A stretch of 64,000 bases of DNA from JBKBKN01 sp046294625 (GTDB lineage: Bacteria; Bacteroidota; Bacteroidia; M30B66), in assembly GCA_046294625.1 (NCBI GenBank), contig JBKBKN010000010.1, forward strand, positions 1-64,000. The letters are read 5' to 3'. Shown here piece after piece: positions 21,121 to 29,644 of this stretch. The translations under genes were made by a program, and so were the position numbers. The notes under the pieces were generated by a model that worked only from the letters and a program-made list of their open reading frames with translations, was not told where the DNA came from and did no database searches. Every line of letters begins with the position of its first letter. The first letter of the stretch is position 1.

Positions 21121-21240
21121 GCTGTTTTACAGCCCTTAGGAGGCTTAGATGTTTTTTCAAGATATCGGCAGCATATTCAACATTTTAATTCTCTTTTATA
21201 AGATTTTGCTTGCGAGGTGTGAATTAATGAAGCTACCTTA

Positions 21241-21248
21241 TATCTTTG
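21241..21248 (+). promoter_or_regulatory. candidate -7 box of kdsB
   Basis: TATCTTTG, 10 bases before the kdsB ATG. The -33 region has only TG at 21220-21221, at about the right spacing. Predicts a very short leader. Confidence 0.5.
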
Positions 21249-21258
21249 ATGACTGCCT

Positions 21259-22014
21259 ATGTCTAAAATTAAGTTTCATATCATAATTCCCGCTCGATAC
21301 GCCAGCACACGGTTCCCTGGCAAGCCCCTTGTTGATATAGCCGGAAAGCCAATGATCGTTCATGTGTGTGAAAAGGCCAGATTAGTGCGTGGAATCGAAT
21401 CCATATCTGTTGCCACAGATGACGATCGCATAGCTTCCGTGCTTCATGATTATGGCGCGAACGTGATCATGACATCGAGCGATCATGTGTCAGGAACAGA
21501 TAGGCTTGCTGAAGCATTAAAAATAATAGGTATTCCTGAAAGTGATCAAGAGGTAATTGTCAATCTTCAAGGTGATGAACCCTTTATCAAACCGTATCAG
21601 ATAGAAAGTTTATGCAAGGCATTCAGCGACAAATCAACCGATATTGTATCTCTCTGCAAGGAAATTACAGATCATGATGATTTAGCAAATCCTAATTTGG
21701 TTAAAGTCGTACGAAGATTGGATGGTCATGCACTTTATTTTAGTCGAAGTGTGATACCCTTCAAACGTAATTCAGGAGCTGGTGCGAAGTATTTTAAACA
21801 TATTGGAATCTATGCCTACCGGTCAAATATTCTAAGTCAGATTAGCAAATTGAATCCATCGGACTTGGAAATTACCGAGCAACTGGAACAACTTCGTTGG
21901 CTTGATCACGGATATGCGATAAGAATGATAGAGACTGACTATCAGAGCCCTGCAGTAGATTCTCCCGAAGACTTAAAAAAAATCTTGGAGCAATTCGGTA
22001 AACTTGAGAATTGA
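21259..22014 (+). CDS. kdsB: 3-deoxy-manno-octulosonate cytidylyltransferase
   Basis: 251 residues, the normal length. The nucleotide-binding start IPARYASTRFPGKPLVDIAGKPMI, ATDDDRI and NLQGDEPFI, plus EITEQLEQLRWLDHGYAI near the end, are diagnostic. The enzyme activates Kdo with CTP to CMP-Kdo for the lipopolysaccharide inner core, in the cytoplasm. It shows the organism makes a Kdo-containing lipid A core. Followed 15 bases later by the HU/SPOR gene. Confidence 0.96.
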   Translation: MSKIKFHIIIPARYASTRFPGKPLVDIAGKPMIVHVCEKARLVRGIESISVATDDDRIASVLHDYGANVIMTSSDHVSGTDRLAEALKIIGIPESDQEVIVNLQGDEPFIKPYQIESLCKAFSDKSTDIVSLCKEITDHDDLANPNLVKVVRRLDGHALYFSRSVIPFKRNSGAGAKYFKHIGIYAYRSNILSQISKLNPSDLEITEQLEQLRWLDHGYAIRMIETDYQSPAVDSPEDLKKILEQFGKLEN

Positions 22015-22016
22015 TG

Positions 22017-22024
22017 TAACTTTG
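22017..22024 (+). promoter_or_regulatory. candidate -7 box of the HU/SPOR gene
   Basis: TAACTTTG begins two bases after the kdsB stop and ends 5 bases before the next ATG. No TTG is found at the preferred -33 distance, so this is a weak candidate for an internal, leaderless start. Confidence 0.35.
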
Positions 22025-22029
22025 GAAAG

Positions 22030-23004
22030 ATGTCAAAAGCTATTTCAAAGGATCAGATTTCGTTTATTATCAGGGACTTAGTGTTGTTAAATGAATGTGT
22101 TGTTGTACCCGGATTTGGCGCATTTATCTCAAATCCGATTCAGGTTAGTAAGCATCCTGTTTCACATCTCATCCAAAGACCGGATAATAATGTAATATTT
22201 AATTCATCAATAGCAATGGACGATGGTTTGTTGGTTGGGGAGTTGATGAAGTTTTCCCAACTCAGTTTTAGTGAGGTAAAAGTCCTAGTAAACGATTTTG
22301 TTTTGTTGATTCGTGAAGAGTTAAACCAGAGTAGATCTTTTGAGATTAAAGGTTTAGGTGAATTTAGGCAGGGAATAAATGGACAGCCTTTGTTCAGAAA
22401 AAGTGAAGAATTGATTCCGTTGGAGAGCTATGGTCTAAAGTCTGTGTATGCAATTCCAATCCTACGTGAGCATGCACCTGTCAGAGAATTGAAAGAAGTT
22501 AGCGTTATCAGCAAAATAACAAGCGATAGGTCGAAGAACACTTCTAGACGATCGGCCGGATTGTTTTATTGGATTGGACCTGCTGTTGCAGCTTCTGTTT
22601 TTGCGTTTTTATATTTGGTTACACCTAATGTTTATGATGATCAACTGGTTCAGTTTGGTATTGGCGCCGAATCAGTTGCACGCAAACCATTGAAAATAGA
22701 AATGCCCTCACCAATTAATATGCGCAATGCACGCAAAACGAATCAATTGGATAACGATGCGACATTTATGTTTGAGACAGCAAAGTTCTACTTAATTTCT
22801 GCAAGTTTTGCATCATTAGAAAATGCTGAAAATCATATTAACGACTTGAATAACATGGGTTTCAATGCCCTTATTGTTGATCGAAACCCTTCCGGGCTAT
22901 ACAGAGTTGGCTATTCTGCTTTCGATAATTTTGCGAAAGCAAACCGTGAACTTGAAGCTATTCGCAAGTCAATAAATTCTGATGCATGGCTGTTGGTAAA
23001 ATAG
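22030..23004 (+). CDS. HU-CCDC81 and SPOR domain protein
   Basis: 324 residues. The N-terminus (about 1-145) has the two-part HU-CCDC81 arrangement of Bacteroidota: ISFIIRDLVLLNECVVVPGFGAFI, then a second HU-like half with SRSFEIKGLGEFRQG. One membrane helix (about 183-201, GLFYWIGPAVAASVFAFLYLV) is followed by a C-terminal SPOR domain (about 250-324, FYLISASFASLENAENHIND), which binds denuded peptidoglycan glycan strands at division sites. The topology would put the HU part in the cytoplasm and SPOR in the periplasm, so the protein may link the nucleoid or other partners to the cell wall. The last 19 bases overlap the following TPR gene. Confidence 0.88.
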   Translation: MSKAISKDQISFIIRDLVLLNECVVVPGFGAFISNPIQVSKHPVSHLIQRPDNNVIFNSSIAMDDGLLVGELMKFSQLSFSEVKVLVNDFVLLIREELNQSRSFEIKGLGEFRQGINGQPLFRKSEELIPLESYGLKSVYAIPILREHAPVRELKEVSVISKITSDRSKNTSRRSAGLFYWIGPAVAASVFAFLYLVTPNVYDDQLVQFGIGAESVARKPLKIEMPSPINMRNARKTNQLDNDATFMFETAKFYLISASFASLENAENHINDLNNMGFNALIVDRNPSGLYRVGYSAFDNFAKANRELEAIRKSINSDAWLLVK

Positions 23005-23729
23005 TATCCTTATTGTCATTTCTGTTTTTTTTTAGTTTTCATCTTTTCTCTCAGAGATCATCTCCATCTTCTGGCAAATTTGAAGAAAGGGAGTTTGAGA
23101 GATATAAGGGTATTTATGAAAAGGCTATGACGCTGAATGATTTCAATGTAGCCACCATGGCATGTTATGAAATGATAAGTTTGATGCCGCTTCGCAAAGA
23201 CTTAAACGATACCCTGGCTATGCTGTATTATGCGCAAAATGCGTATCAACAAGCAGCTATCATAGCAGATGATGTTTTGAAGATTAATCCTGACAACCGA
23301 AACATAAGAGAACTATCGGCCATGTCGTTTGATCAAATAGGTGATTTAGAGAGAGCACTTTCGCAATACACTGAACTGTACCGAAGATTTGGTGAACTCT
23401 ATTATCTCTATAAATGCGCAAGTATTGAGTTTTTATTAAAGAATTTTGAAAGGTCAGAAAATCACTTGAATGCACTGATCCAAAATCCATTGGCACAGAA
23501 ACAAACAATCACTATGGCATTAAATGCCCAAACAGCTGAAACCCAGCAAATCTTGCTTTCTGCTGCTGCTTACAACATTAAAGGGGTTATTGCGATGGAG
23601 TCTCAGAAGTTTACTGAAGCAAAAGCAAATTTTGATAAAGCCTTAGAGCTTTCTCCCGGATTCCGTAATGCTCAAAACAATCTGGAGAATCTTAGAAAAA
23701 AACAGAATCCGCCGTTAAAGTCACCTTAA
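22986..23729 (+). CDS. exported TPR-repeat protein
   Basis: 247 residues with an N-terminal hydrophobic signal (about 5-22). Tetratricopeptide-type helical repeats follow: AMLYYAQNAYQQAAIIADDVLKINP, DQIGDLERALSQYTELYRRFG and EAKANFDKALELSPGFRNAQNN. TPR proteins of this kind act as scaffolds in the periplasm or at the outer membrane; the partner is unknown. It overlaps the HU/SPOR gene by 19 bases, so the pair are co-translated and may act together at the envelope. Convergent with the lamin-tail gene downstream. Confidence 0.85.
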   Translation: MAVGKIVSLLSFLFFFSFHLFSQRSSPSSGKFEEREFERYKGIYEKAMTLNDFNVATMACYEMISLMPLRKDLNDTLAMLYYAQNAYQQAAIIADDVLKINPDNRNIRELSAMSFDQIGDLERALSQYTELYRRFGELYYLYKCASIEFLLKNFERSENHLNALIQNPLAQKQTITMALNAQTAETQQILLSAAAYNIKGVIAMESQKFTEAKANFDKALELSPGFRNAQNNLENLRKKQNPPLKSP

Positions 23730-23732
23730 GAT

Positions 23733-26345
23733 TTATTGGAATCGTGTAGCTAAAACGCAGGTTTTGCGAAGCTTGCTTACTCTGCCATCAGCCGAAAAGG
23801 CATCAAGGTAAACAATATAAATACCAACAGGTGCTTTATCACCATTGTCCTTGGTGCCATCCCAGGAATATGTTCCTGAAGTCCCTAGCACTTGAGTTCT
23901 CACCAGGTTGCGAATTAATCGACCACGAGAATCAAAAATGGTGATACTCCCACTAAAGCCGGGTCCATCAAAGGTATATGTGATGTTTAATACATCGTCA
24001 AAACCATCATTGTCGGGTGAAAATACTTCAGGAGCCACCGTTATGCTTCCGGCTTCGCTTTGCGGCGACTCACTGAACTGTGAATTTCTGAAAGCAGGTG
24101 TGCCAAATCCCGCACTTTGTGCAGCCGATGTCCAATTGGTGCGGTCAAGTGAGGAACGATTAAAATTAATTCTTTCCAGTGATATTCCTTTTCGATTGTT
24201 AATCAAAGGAAAATGTGAATTCTGATCATATTCCATACTATCAATGGCAACGGCATCGCTCAATCGGAGCAGGACACACCGCATGTCGTCGTTGTTCAAT
24301 GCGGGAAACCCTGACATCTGAACAAATCCATCTGGATTGATCGTGTTGAATGTATTTAATATAGCCTGCGTGTTTCGGCTTAGACACAAATATTCTCCCG
24401 GGAAAATCAAAAAGCCATCAGGAGCAATAGCATTTTCGCCGGCAATGGTATTATTGCTTACCCGATAAGATCGAAGACTCATTTCTCTTAAATCGAGCAC
24501 TTTTTGCGATCGATTATAGATTTCTACATAATCATCGCCACCATCAGGAGGATTGGATAGCAGTTCGTTAATTACGACATCGTTTGGTTCAACATCGCTT
24601 GGAATAGCAAACTTTCCGGTTATAGACGTATTGAATGGGTTGCCTGCACAGTCGAGTAGTGTGGAACTGATAGCGATGCGATAGATAATGCCTTCTTGCA
24701 GCGGATTAGCGAGAACCAAACGAACAGATCTAAAATCCGGAGGGGCTGTTGTCACCTGAATAGGGCTCCCTATACCATTGTCTATACCATAATCATTTGG
24801 ATTGATGGAAGAAGCCAAGGTAACCGTTTTGTTGAAAAACACTCTAATACTGTCAGCTCCCAAAACCACCACTCTTGAAATGCGCGGCAGCACATCGTCA
24901 GGTCTGACATTCAAAACACTGTTTCTACGACCTGGAGTTCCGCCGGAAGGATCTTCAGATGCTATCCAGTTTTCGCCACTCAAACAGGGGTTGGTAGGGT
25001 TGATCATTTCCAGTGACCAACCGCCATCGCGCTTTGCATTGTTTCTATACCATGTGTCAGAATAGGTAACGGTAGAAATGATTTCTCCTGTAGGGTCGAG
25101 TAAGGTTAGTGTTTGTCCGGTATTGGCCAATGCAGGAAATGAGCTCAATCCAATCACATTGATTCCTTCGAAGGCTGCTGCACCATTAACTGAAGTGATT
25201 ACAATAAAACTATCGGCAGGGACGATTGCAGGTGGAAACACGCGAAGTGTATTTCCTGTTCTGTATGACCAGCCATTCAAGTCAATATCAAAAGCTGAGC
25301 GATTAAACAGTTCGATGTATTCAAAAGGAGGCAAACCCACCACCGGACTTTCGTCAGCCATGATTTCGTTAAAAACTAATTCGTAGGGCTTTACACGATA
25401 ATAGAAAAACTCCAATTCGGTGGGCTGCATTTCGTTTCCTGCAAGGTCAGTAACTCCGGTTACTTGCATGGTGTAAAAAACACCATCTTCAAACGGAATA
25501 CCATAACTCAACTGCACTTGTGAGAAATTGGAACTTAAACGCTCCGCGATTACTGGGTTGCCTAACCCCCCGCTGGCGAAATAATTGGTAGTGCTGGCAG
25601 CAGAAGCTTGATTCACAGGCTCTGAAAAGGATAAGATAATCTGATTTTGATTGATAGCTGTGATTGAGAGTAATTCCGGCGGTGTGTCATCTGAAATAAT
25701 ATCACCTACATACACATCATCGAAAATGTAACGGTTAAAATTTCCTCCGGAATGACGTACCATGACGCCAAAAAATGCAGTTGTACTGTACGTGTTGTCA
25801 TTAACCGTTCCTACTAAAGAATAAGAATTTCCGGTACCTGTGTAGTCGGCAAATAGTTCAAAATTGCCATTGGCATCTCTAATAATTTTCACTTTAGTGG
25901 GATTGTTGCTAGAACTGGCTATGGAGCCTTGAACTCCTTGTATAATTCGTGTTTCGGTGCCACCGTCTTTTCTAAACAAAGCTACTTCATCGGGCGTGCC
26001 TCCGATTCGGACAAAATATCCATTGACGCTACCGGTCACTTCGGCAACATTTGATATGATGTAGATATCGAATAAATTATTGGAAGATGTTGCAACTCTA
26101 GGATTGCAGAACCATTCCCACTGCGTGTTATTAATCGCTGTAGAAGGTGTGCTTAAATAAATATTGGATTGTGCAGAAGGGCCATTGCTTTCGAGCTGAA
26201 AGGCGGCATTGACGGTAAAAAACTGATCATCGCCACTCCACAAAACCGGATCTGTAAAATTTCCGTTATCGAAGTTGTCTGTAAACTGAGCCTTAAGCCC
26301 ACTAACCAAACACAGCACAATACCTATAAACCAAATTTTACGCAT
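23733..26345 (-). CDS. secreted lamin-tail protein with FlgD-like C-terminal sorting region
   Basis: 870 residues. A signal peptide (MRKIWFIGIVLCLVSGLKAQ) is followed by a jelly-roll-like N-terminal domain (about 22-215), then two copies of a paired unit: an SbsA-type Ig domain (about 217-315 and 480-575) followed by a lamin-tail domain (about 320-450, VFNEIMADES...EYIELFNRS; and about 580-720, VINELLSNPPDGGDDYVEIYNRS). The C-terminal ~95 residues (FSPDNDGFDDVLNITY, ITIFDSRGRLIRNLVR, SGTYSWDGTKDNG, PVGIYIVYLDAF) form a FlgD/gliding-type sorting domain. It is a modular surface or secreted protein, probably T9SS cargo; its ligand is unknown. The duplicated Ig-LTD unit looks like an internal duplication. 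Confidence 0.9.
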   Translation of the reverse strand: MRKIWFIGIVLCLVSGLKAQFTDNFDNGNFTDPVLWSGDDQFFTVNAAFQLESNGPSAQSNIYLSTPSTAINNTQWEWFCNPRVATSSNNLFDIYIISNVAEVTGSVNGYFVRIGGTPDEVALFRKDGGTETRIIQGVQGSIASSSNNPTKVKIIRDANGNFELFADYTGTGNSYSLVGTVNDNTYSTTAFFGVMVRHSGGNFNRYIFDDVYVGDIISDDTPPELLSITAINQNQIILSFSEPVNQASAASTTNYFASGGLGNPVIAERLSSNFSQVQLSYGIPFEDGVFYTMQVTGVTDLAGNEMQPTELEFFYYRVKPYELVFNEIMADESPVVGLPPFEYIELFNRSAFDIDLNGWSYRTGNTLRVFPPAIVPADSFIVITSVNGAAAFEGINVIGLSSFPALANTGQTLTLLDPTGEIISTVTYSDTWYRNNAKRDGGWSLEMINPTNPCLSGENWIASEDPSGGTPGRRNSVLNVRPDDVLPRISRVVVLGADSIRVFFNKTVTLASSINPNDYGIDNGIGSPIQVTTAPPDFRSVRLVLANPLQEGIIYRIAISSTLLDCAGNPFNTSITGKFAIPSDVEPNDVVINELLSNPPDGGDDYVEIYNRSQKVLDLREMSLRSYRVSNNTIAGENAIAPDGFLIFPGEYLCLSRNTQAILNTFNTINPDGFVQMSGFPALNNDDMRCVLLRLSDAVAIDSMEYDQNSHFPLINNRKGISLERINFNRSSLDRTNWTSAAQSAGFGTPAFRNSQFSESPQSEAGSITVAPEVFSPDNDGFDDVLNITYTFDGPGFSGSITIFDSRGRLIRNLVRTQVLGTSGTYSWDGTKDNGDKAPVGIYIVYLDAFSADGRVSKLRKTCVLATRFQ

Positions 26346-26409
26346 ATCAATTAATTAAGAAACCTGTAAATTTAAAAGATTTTGCAAAGCCCCTATTTAA
26401 AGTTTGGAT

Positions 26410-26417
26410 TATGTTTG
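26410..26417 (+). promoter_or_regulatory. candidate -7 box of asd
   Basis: TATGTTTG, 57 bases before the asd ATG. TTTG at 26381-26384 is a little too far upstream (25 bases) for a good -33. Confidence 0.35.
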
Positions 26418-26474
26418 CAACCCGAAAAAAACAGCCATAACAATAACTATTTAAATTTAAAATTTAACAGAACA

Positions 26475-27464
26475 ATGAGAATTGCCTTAGTGGGTGCCAC
26501 TGGATTAGTAGGTGGTGAAATGATTAAAGTGTTGGAAGAAAGCAGCCTACTGGTCAAAGAATTTATACCAGTAGCGAGTGAGAAGTCTGTAGGTAAGCTA
26601 TTATCATTCAAAGGCCAATCTTACGCAATTGTTAGCATGGAAACTGCCATCGCAAGTAAACCTGACATTGCGATTTTCTCTGCAGGTGGCACTACTTCAT
26701 TGAAGTTTGCACCCAGGTTTGCTGAAGTAGGTTGTCGAGTGGTTGATAATTCTTCAGCATGGCGAATGCATGACCATGTGCCATTGGTAGTGCCGGAGAT
26801 TAATGCTGGTGCTATCAAGAAGGATCATTATATCATTGCTAATCCAAACTGTTCTACCATTCAAATGTTAATGGTGCTTGCTCCACTTGAGAAAGCTTTT
26901 GGAATCGATCGGGTGGTGGTGTCAACTTACCAATCTGTAACCGGAACTGGAGTAAAGGCTGTGCAACAACTCGATCAGGAAGAAAAAGGTATCGAAGGTG
27001 AAAGAGCATATAATTATCCCATTTACCGTAACTGTATTCCACAGTGCGATGTGTTTTTAGACAACGGATACACCAAGGAAGAAATGAAGTTGATCAACGA
27101 AACACATAAGATTCTTGCAAATCCTAACATTCGTGTAACCGCTACGGCTGTGCGTGTGCCTGTTGTCGGCGGACATTCGGAGTCGGTGAATGTAAAACTC
27201 AAGTCGAATGTTGACTTATCGCAAATCAGAGCAACAATAAGTGGTATGCCCGGAGTGATCATCATGGATAATCCTGAGCAGTTTGAATATCCAATGCCTA
27301 TCAATGCAAAAGGCAAAAATGAAGTTTTCGTTGGAAGAATCAGAAAAGACTTTAGTGATGAAAACAGCTTCAATTTATGGATTGTGGCTGATAACCTTCG
27401 AAAAGGCGCTGCAACCAATGCTGTTCAAATTGCCGAGTATCTTTATCGTGAAGGCTATGTATAA
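26475..27464 (+). CDS. asd: aspartate-semialdehyde dehydrogenase
   Basis: 329 residues from ATG 26475, which starts directly on the nucleotide-binding strand (MRIALVGATGLVGGEM) and has an A-rich upstream; the longer frame from 26382 adds a meaningless leader. The catalytic cysteine is Cys126 in IANPNCSTIQ, and VPVVGGHSESV carries the acid/base His. It reduces aspartyl phosphate to aspartate semialdehyde with NADPH, the branch point to lysine/diaminopimelate, threonine and methionine. Stand-alone gene, as is common. Confidence 0.96.
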   Translation: MRIALVGATGLVGGEMIKVLEESSLLVKEFIPVASEKSVGKLLSFKGQSYAIVSMETAIASKPDIAIFSAGGTTSLKFAPRFAEVGCRVVDNSSAWRMHDHVPLVVPEINAGAIKKDHYIIANPNCSTIQMLMVLAPLEKAFGIDRVVVSTYQSVTGTGVKAVQQLDQEEKGIEGERAYNYPIYRNCIPQCDVFLDNGYTKEEMKLINETHKILANPNIRVTATAVRVPVVGGHSESVNVKLKSNVDLSQIRATISGMPGVIIMDNPEQFEYPMPINAKGKNEVFVGRIRKDFSDENSFNLWIVADNLRKGAATNAVQIAEYLYREGYV

Positions 27465-27550
27465 TAAAAAATTCAGCATAACCTACTTTACCATTGTGTG
27501 ACCACAAAAAGTTTTGGAAAGATAGAAAACGACCAAAAGGAATGAAAATC

Positions 27551-27712
27551 TTAATGCTTCTCCGGATTGCGCTGCATTTCTCTAATCCAGTAGAATGTTA
27601 AGACGGTCATGCATATGATGAAAAATACATTCACCACATTGCCGAATTGATAGTTCATCACACTAAAAGTGAGTTCGAAAAATGACTGCAAGGCATACCA
27701 AAAATTGTTCAT
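27551..27712 (-). CDS. small membrane protein, DUF6341-like
   Basis: 53 residues from the ATG at 27712 (MNNFWYALQSFFELTFSVMN, a hydrophobic segment VVNVFFIICMTVLTFYWI, and a charged tail REMQRNPEKH). The pattern (FW/FY-G/A-x-Q-S/D-FFE start, one membrane helix, Lys/Glu tail) matches the short Bacteroidota family DUF6341. The frame opens further upstream to 27877, but that adds an unlikely leader that would overlap the neighbouring gene. The head-to-head partner is a DUF6427 protein, which is often a neighbour. Confidence 0.65.
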   Translation of the reverse strand: MNNFWYALQSFFELTFSVMNYQFGNVVNVFFIICMTVLTFYWIREMQRNPEKH

Positions 27713-27770
27713 CGTTTTGATTAATTTTGCTGCGAAAATAAAAAATAATCCATCATCAAAATCCTGATTA

Positions 27771-28766
27771 GTGTTTATTAATTTTTTCCGACAGGCAGGT
27801 TGGATCAATATGTTTATTCTTCCCTTCATTTTGATGATGCTTTGGGTGTTTGTTTTACCCAGAACAGAATTAATCAACTCGGAAAATGCATTCCCGCTTT
27901 TCTTGCTGACTGCAAAATATTTGATGAATTTCAGAGAGTTAATGATTGGGGTTGCAGTAATTCTGATACTTTTTCAGGCTTACTTTCTGAACTATATCAT
28001 CAACAGACATGGAGTAATAAAGGAAGAAACGCATCTTCCATCTCTACTTTACGTTGTACTGATGAGTAGTTTGCCTGAGCAATTGAGTTTAAGCCCATTA
28101 ATATTTGCCAATCTGTTTATTCTCCTGGCATTTAACTCAGTTTTGCATTTTTATCAAGCTCAGTATGCAGCCATGGGAGCTTTTGATGCAGGTACATTTT
28201 TGGGCATAGCAAGCTTATTTTACTGGCCTTCAGTAATTTTATTCGGTTTTCTACTCGCGAGTTTACTCATATTAAGAGTGTTTAATTGGAAAGAATGGGT
28301 GGCAGGTTTGGCCGGGTTGGCTTTGCCTTTGTTTTTTCTGAGCTTATATTTTTATCTCACTGATTCATTCAATTTAGAGAGCTACGAGCGGCTTGCCGAA
28401 CCATTTTATAAAGTACAGTTTTCAGCCGTTTATTTTCAGACTTATATCATGGTATTTGTCGTGCTGACTATCATCATCATCGGTTCATTGATCAGATTTG
28501 TAAAGGATTTGAATACTTATACAAAACTGAAAAACAGACGTTACCTTCAAATGGTGATCTGGTTTTTGTTGTTTAGCCTGTTGGCTTATTTTATCTCGGA
28601 GAAAAAATCGATGATTGGTTTGTCATTTGTGGCTTTACCACTTTCTGTTCTCCTGGCAAATTATTTTTTCACAATCAAAAGGCTTGTGATAGGGGAGTTG
28701 CTATTTCTCTTACTTTTGGTTTCGATAATTTATAATCAGGTTATTCATTTCGGGCAACAGTATTGA
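27771..28766 (+). CDS. DUF6427-type polytopic membrane protein
   Basis: 331 residues, almost all hydrophobic, with about nine to ten predicted membrane helices (for example INMFILPFILMMLWVFVL, FRELMIGVAVILILFQAYFL, ILFGFLLASLLILRVFNW and LLFLLLLVSIIYNQVIHF). It fits the Bacteroidota family DUF6427, function unknown. The start is GTG 27771; TGA lies two codons upstream in frame, so the only alternative is ATG 27810, which would cut into the first helix. Divergent from DUF6341 with a 58-base gap, and 28 bases before purQ. Confidence 0.75.
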   Translation: MFINFFRQAGWINMFILPFILMMLWVFVLPRTELINSENAFPLFLLTAKYLMNFRELMIGVAVILILFQAYFLNYIINRHGVIKEETHLPSLLYVVLMSSLPEQLSLSPLIFANLFILLAFNSVLHFYQAQYAAMGAFDAGTFLGIASLFYWPSVILFGFLLASLLILRVFNWKEWVAGLAGLALPLFFLSLYFYLTDSFNLESYERLAEPFYKVQFSAVYFQTYIMVFVVLTIIIIGSLIRFVKDLNTYTKLKNRRYLQMVIWFLLFSLLAYFISEKKSMIGLSFVALPLSVLLANYFFTIKRLVIGELLFLLLLVSIIYNQVIHFGQQY

Positions 28767-28794
28767 CATTGTTCCAGTTCAAATTTTATAAATA

Positions 28795-29496
28795 ATGAAA
28801 GTTGGTGTAGTAGTTTTTCCGGGTTCAAATTGCGATCAGGATATGATCGATGCATTATCCATGATTGATGGCGTTAAACCATTTAAGCTTTGGCACAAGG
28901 ATCATGATTTGCAAAATGCAGAGCTTGTAGTTTTACCCGGAGGGTTTTCTTATGGCGACTATCTGCGTTCTGGTGCAATTGCTCGTTTTTCACCAATCAT
29001 GAAAGAAGTGGTAGATCATGCAAATAAAGGAGGTCCTCTTTTTGGCGTTTGCAATGGGTTTCAGATTTTGTGTGAAGCACATTTAGTTCCCGGTGCCTTG
29101 TTGCACAACACTTCTCATAAGTTTATTTGCAAAAATGTATTTATTACTCCTGAACATAATCAAACCATGATTACGCAGTTCACGCAAGGTAAAGGTCAAG
29201 CGCTAAAAATTCCAATTGCACATGGCGAAGGAAGATATTTTGCCAATGAAGATGAATTGAAGCGCATTGAAGATAATGGTCAGGTGATTTTTCGCTACTG
29301 CGATGAGCATGGGCAGGTTGTTGATGCCGCCAACCCGAATGGCAGTTTGAAAAATATTGCCGGCGTGTGCAATGCTCAGAAAAACGTGTTCGGTATGATG
29401 CCACACCCTGAACGAGCTGTAGATCCCATATTGGGCAATACGGATGGATTGAATATTTTAAAAGGATTAATCGGCAAAGTGTTGGAGCTGGCCTAG
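28795..29496 (+). CDS. purQ: phosphoribosylformylglycinamidine synthase subunit PurQ
   Basis: 233 residues. A class I glutamine amidotransferase: nucleophile Cys86 in FGVCNGFQIL, with His204 and Glu206 in MMPHPERAVD; oxyanion strand VVLPGGFSYGDYLRSGA. PurQ supplies ammonia to PurL in the fourth step of purine synthesis. A separate small PurQ implies the split PurS/PurL/PurQ form of the enzyme rather than the single long chain of E. coli. No purS or purL lies in this window. Confidence 0.95.
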   Translation: MKVGVVVFPGSNCDQDMIDALSMIDGVKPFKLWHKDHDLQNAELVVLPGGFSYGDYLRSGAIARFSPIMKEVVDHANKGGPLFGVCNGFQILCEAHLVPGALLHNTSHKFICKNVFITPEHNQTMITQFTQGKGQALKIPIAHGEGRYFANEDELKRIEDNGQVIFRYCDEHGQVVDAANPNGSLKNIAGVCNAQKNVFGMMPHPERAVDPILGNTDGLNILKGLIGKVLELA

Positions 29497-29594
29497 TTGG
29501 CGGCAAGCATATTTTAGCGACAACCTACACTGGTAAATAAGCTTCATTTTAACAATTGTTTTCCTTAATTTGATGTTTACTCCAGAAATAAGAT

Positions 29595-29624
29595 TTGTAT
29601 AATGATCTTATTTTTGTATATTTG
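29595..29624 (+). promoter_or_regulatory. promoter of the DUF4143 ATPase
   Basis: TTG at 29595-29597, exactly 19 bases, then TATATTTG at 29617-29624: a perfect match to the rrn promoters' geometry. The last base of the box is the G of a GTG that could extend the frame, so the real start must be downstream, at ATG 29645. Confidence 0.75.
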
Positions 29625-29644
29625 TGGTATGGAAAAGATTTAAG

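Noticed and set aside
27713..27877. Longer version of the DUF6341 gene
   Set aside because: Would run head-on over the DUF6427 start and adds a non-hydrophobic leader unlike the family.
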